6,669 bases of DNA from NCBI GenBank assembly GCA_003695865.1, contig RFGQ01000661.1, positions 1 through 6,669 on the forward strand, in the 5' to 3' direction. Shown here piece by piece: positions 6,220-6,669 of this stretch. The DNA comes from Gemmatimonadota bacterium. GTDB taxonomy: Bacteria; Gemmatimonadota; Gemmatimonadetes; Longimicrobiales; Gaopeijiaceae. The notes beneath the pieces are model-generated. The model saw only the letters and a list, made by a program, of their open reading frames with translations, was not told where the DNA came from and did not search any database. Position 1 is the stretch's first letter. Each line of letters begins with the position of its first letter. Position numbers and translations under genes: made by a program.

Positions 6220-6669
6220 TCAGCGGAGCGGCTCGTCCAGCAGGCGGTCGACCGCGACGCGTAGCGCTGCGGGCGCGAAGTAGCCGTAGACGCGGTGACG
6301 CACGACGCCGCGGCGATCGACGATCAGCGTGGTGGGCAGGCCCCGCAGGCCCCCGAACGCCCGGGCGAGGCGGCCGTCGTCGATCGTGACCGGGTAGGTG
6401 ACGCCGCGCTCGTCGAGGAACGCACGCACGGCCCCTTCGGCGCCGCCGCCGTCGCGCGAGATGCCCAGCAGGATCAGTCCCCGCTCCTTCCGTTCCTCGT
6501 GGAGTTTCTGCAGGGCGGGCATTTCCCAGCGGCAGGGTGCGCACCAGGTGGCCCAGAAGTTCACCACGACCACACGGCCCTCGAAGTCCCCGCTGTCGAG
6601 TGTGTCGCCGGCCAACGTCACGGCCCGGAAGGCGGGCAGGGCCGTGCCCGGTCCGCCCACGCCCACCAG
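6220..6669 (-). CDS. TlpA-like thioredoxin-fold protein, 5' end cut by the window
   Basis: The reading frame is open to the right edge, so the visible 149 residues are the C-terminal part of a longer protein. A GTG at 6666 could act as a start, but TlpA/ResA-type proteins normally begin with a membrane anchor or signal peptide, which probably lies outside the window. The fold is clear: a VVVVNFWATWCAPC strand and active site with the redox cysteines encoded at 6543-6541 and 6534-6532, then PAL, LILLGISRD, YPVTIDDG, and GLPTTLIVD with the cis-proline next to the active site, ending in DRLLDEPLR. Such proteins reduce or exchange disulfides outside the cytoplasm, for example in cytochrome c maturation; the partner here is unknown. 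It lies upstream of dnaE2 on the same strand with a 99-base gap holding regulatory-looking sequence, so separate transcription of dnaE2 is likely. Confidence 0.9.
   Translation of the reverse strand: MVGVGGPGTALPAFRAVTLAGDTLDSGDFEGRVVVVNFWATWCAPCRWEMPALQKLHEERKERGLILLGISRDGGGAEGAVRAFLDERGVTYPVTIDDGRLARAFGGLRGLPTTLIVDRRGVVRHRVYGYFAPAALRVAVDRLLDEPLR

Noticed and set aside
4076..6544. Long minus-strand open frame (822 codons) spanning dnaE2 and the tlpA-like gene
   Set aside because: It is a shifted frame of two genes with clear homology, and its translation is low-complexity Arg/Pro/Ala sequence.

Overview
The window is a GC-rich bacterial segment (roughly 70% G+C, strong G/C preference at third codon positions). 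It carries three well-supported genes and a puzzling left end. The style of the secreted M1 peptidase, together with the high G+C and a DnaE2-type polymerase, suggests Gemmatimonadota or a similar high-GC environmental phylum. This is an inference from family resemblance only, since no marker gene is present.

Left end (1-527): the first ~240 bases read as coding on the minus strand and run off the left edge. From ~243 to 527 the plus strand carries the C-terminal part of an alanine/glutamate/arginine-rich protein. The two coding signals meet head to head with no intergenic gap, at a short inverted repeat (246-261). That is not a normal gene arrangement and points to a rearrangement scar or an assembly chimera.

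Centre left (579-2597, plus): a complete secreted M1-family zinc metallopeptidase with a signal peptide, a GGMEF exopeptidase-type motif, HEXXH-X18-E and a strong ribosome binding site. It converges on the next gene across a 118-base gap.

Centre right (6120-2716, minus): a complete 1134-residue error-prone DNA polymerase III alpha subunit (DnaE2/ImuC type) with PHP, catalytic, helix-hairpin-helix and OB-fold regions. Its usual partners imuA and imuB are not in the window. Just before its start codon lies a GTTC-N7-GTTC element, the spacing known for alphaproteobacterial LexA boxes. It is followed upstream by overlapping palindromes and a possible promoter, which together suggest SOS control.

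Right end (6669-6220, minus): the C-terminal 149 residues of a TlpA-like thioredoxin-fold protein with a WCAPC active site, cut by the window edge. It lies upstream of dnaE2 on the same strand, but the operator/promoter-like region between them suggests dnaE2 is transcribed separately. The genes do not form an obvious single pathway: secreted proteolysis, damage-tolerant DNA synthesis and extracytoplasmic thiol chemistry sit side by side. I saw no RNA gene, CRISPR array or insertion sequence.
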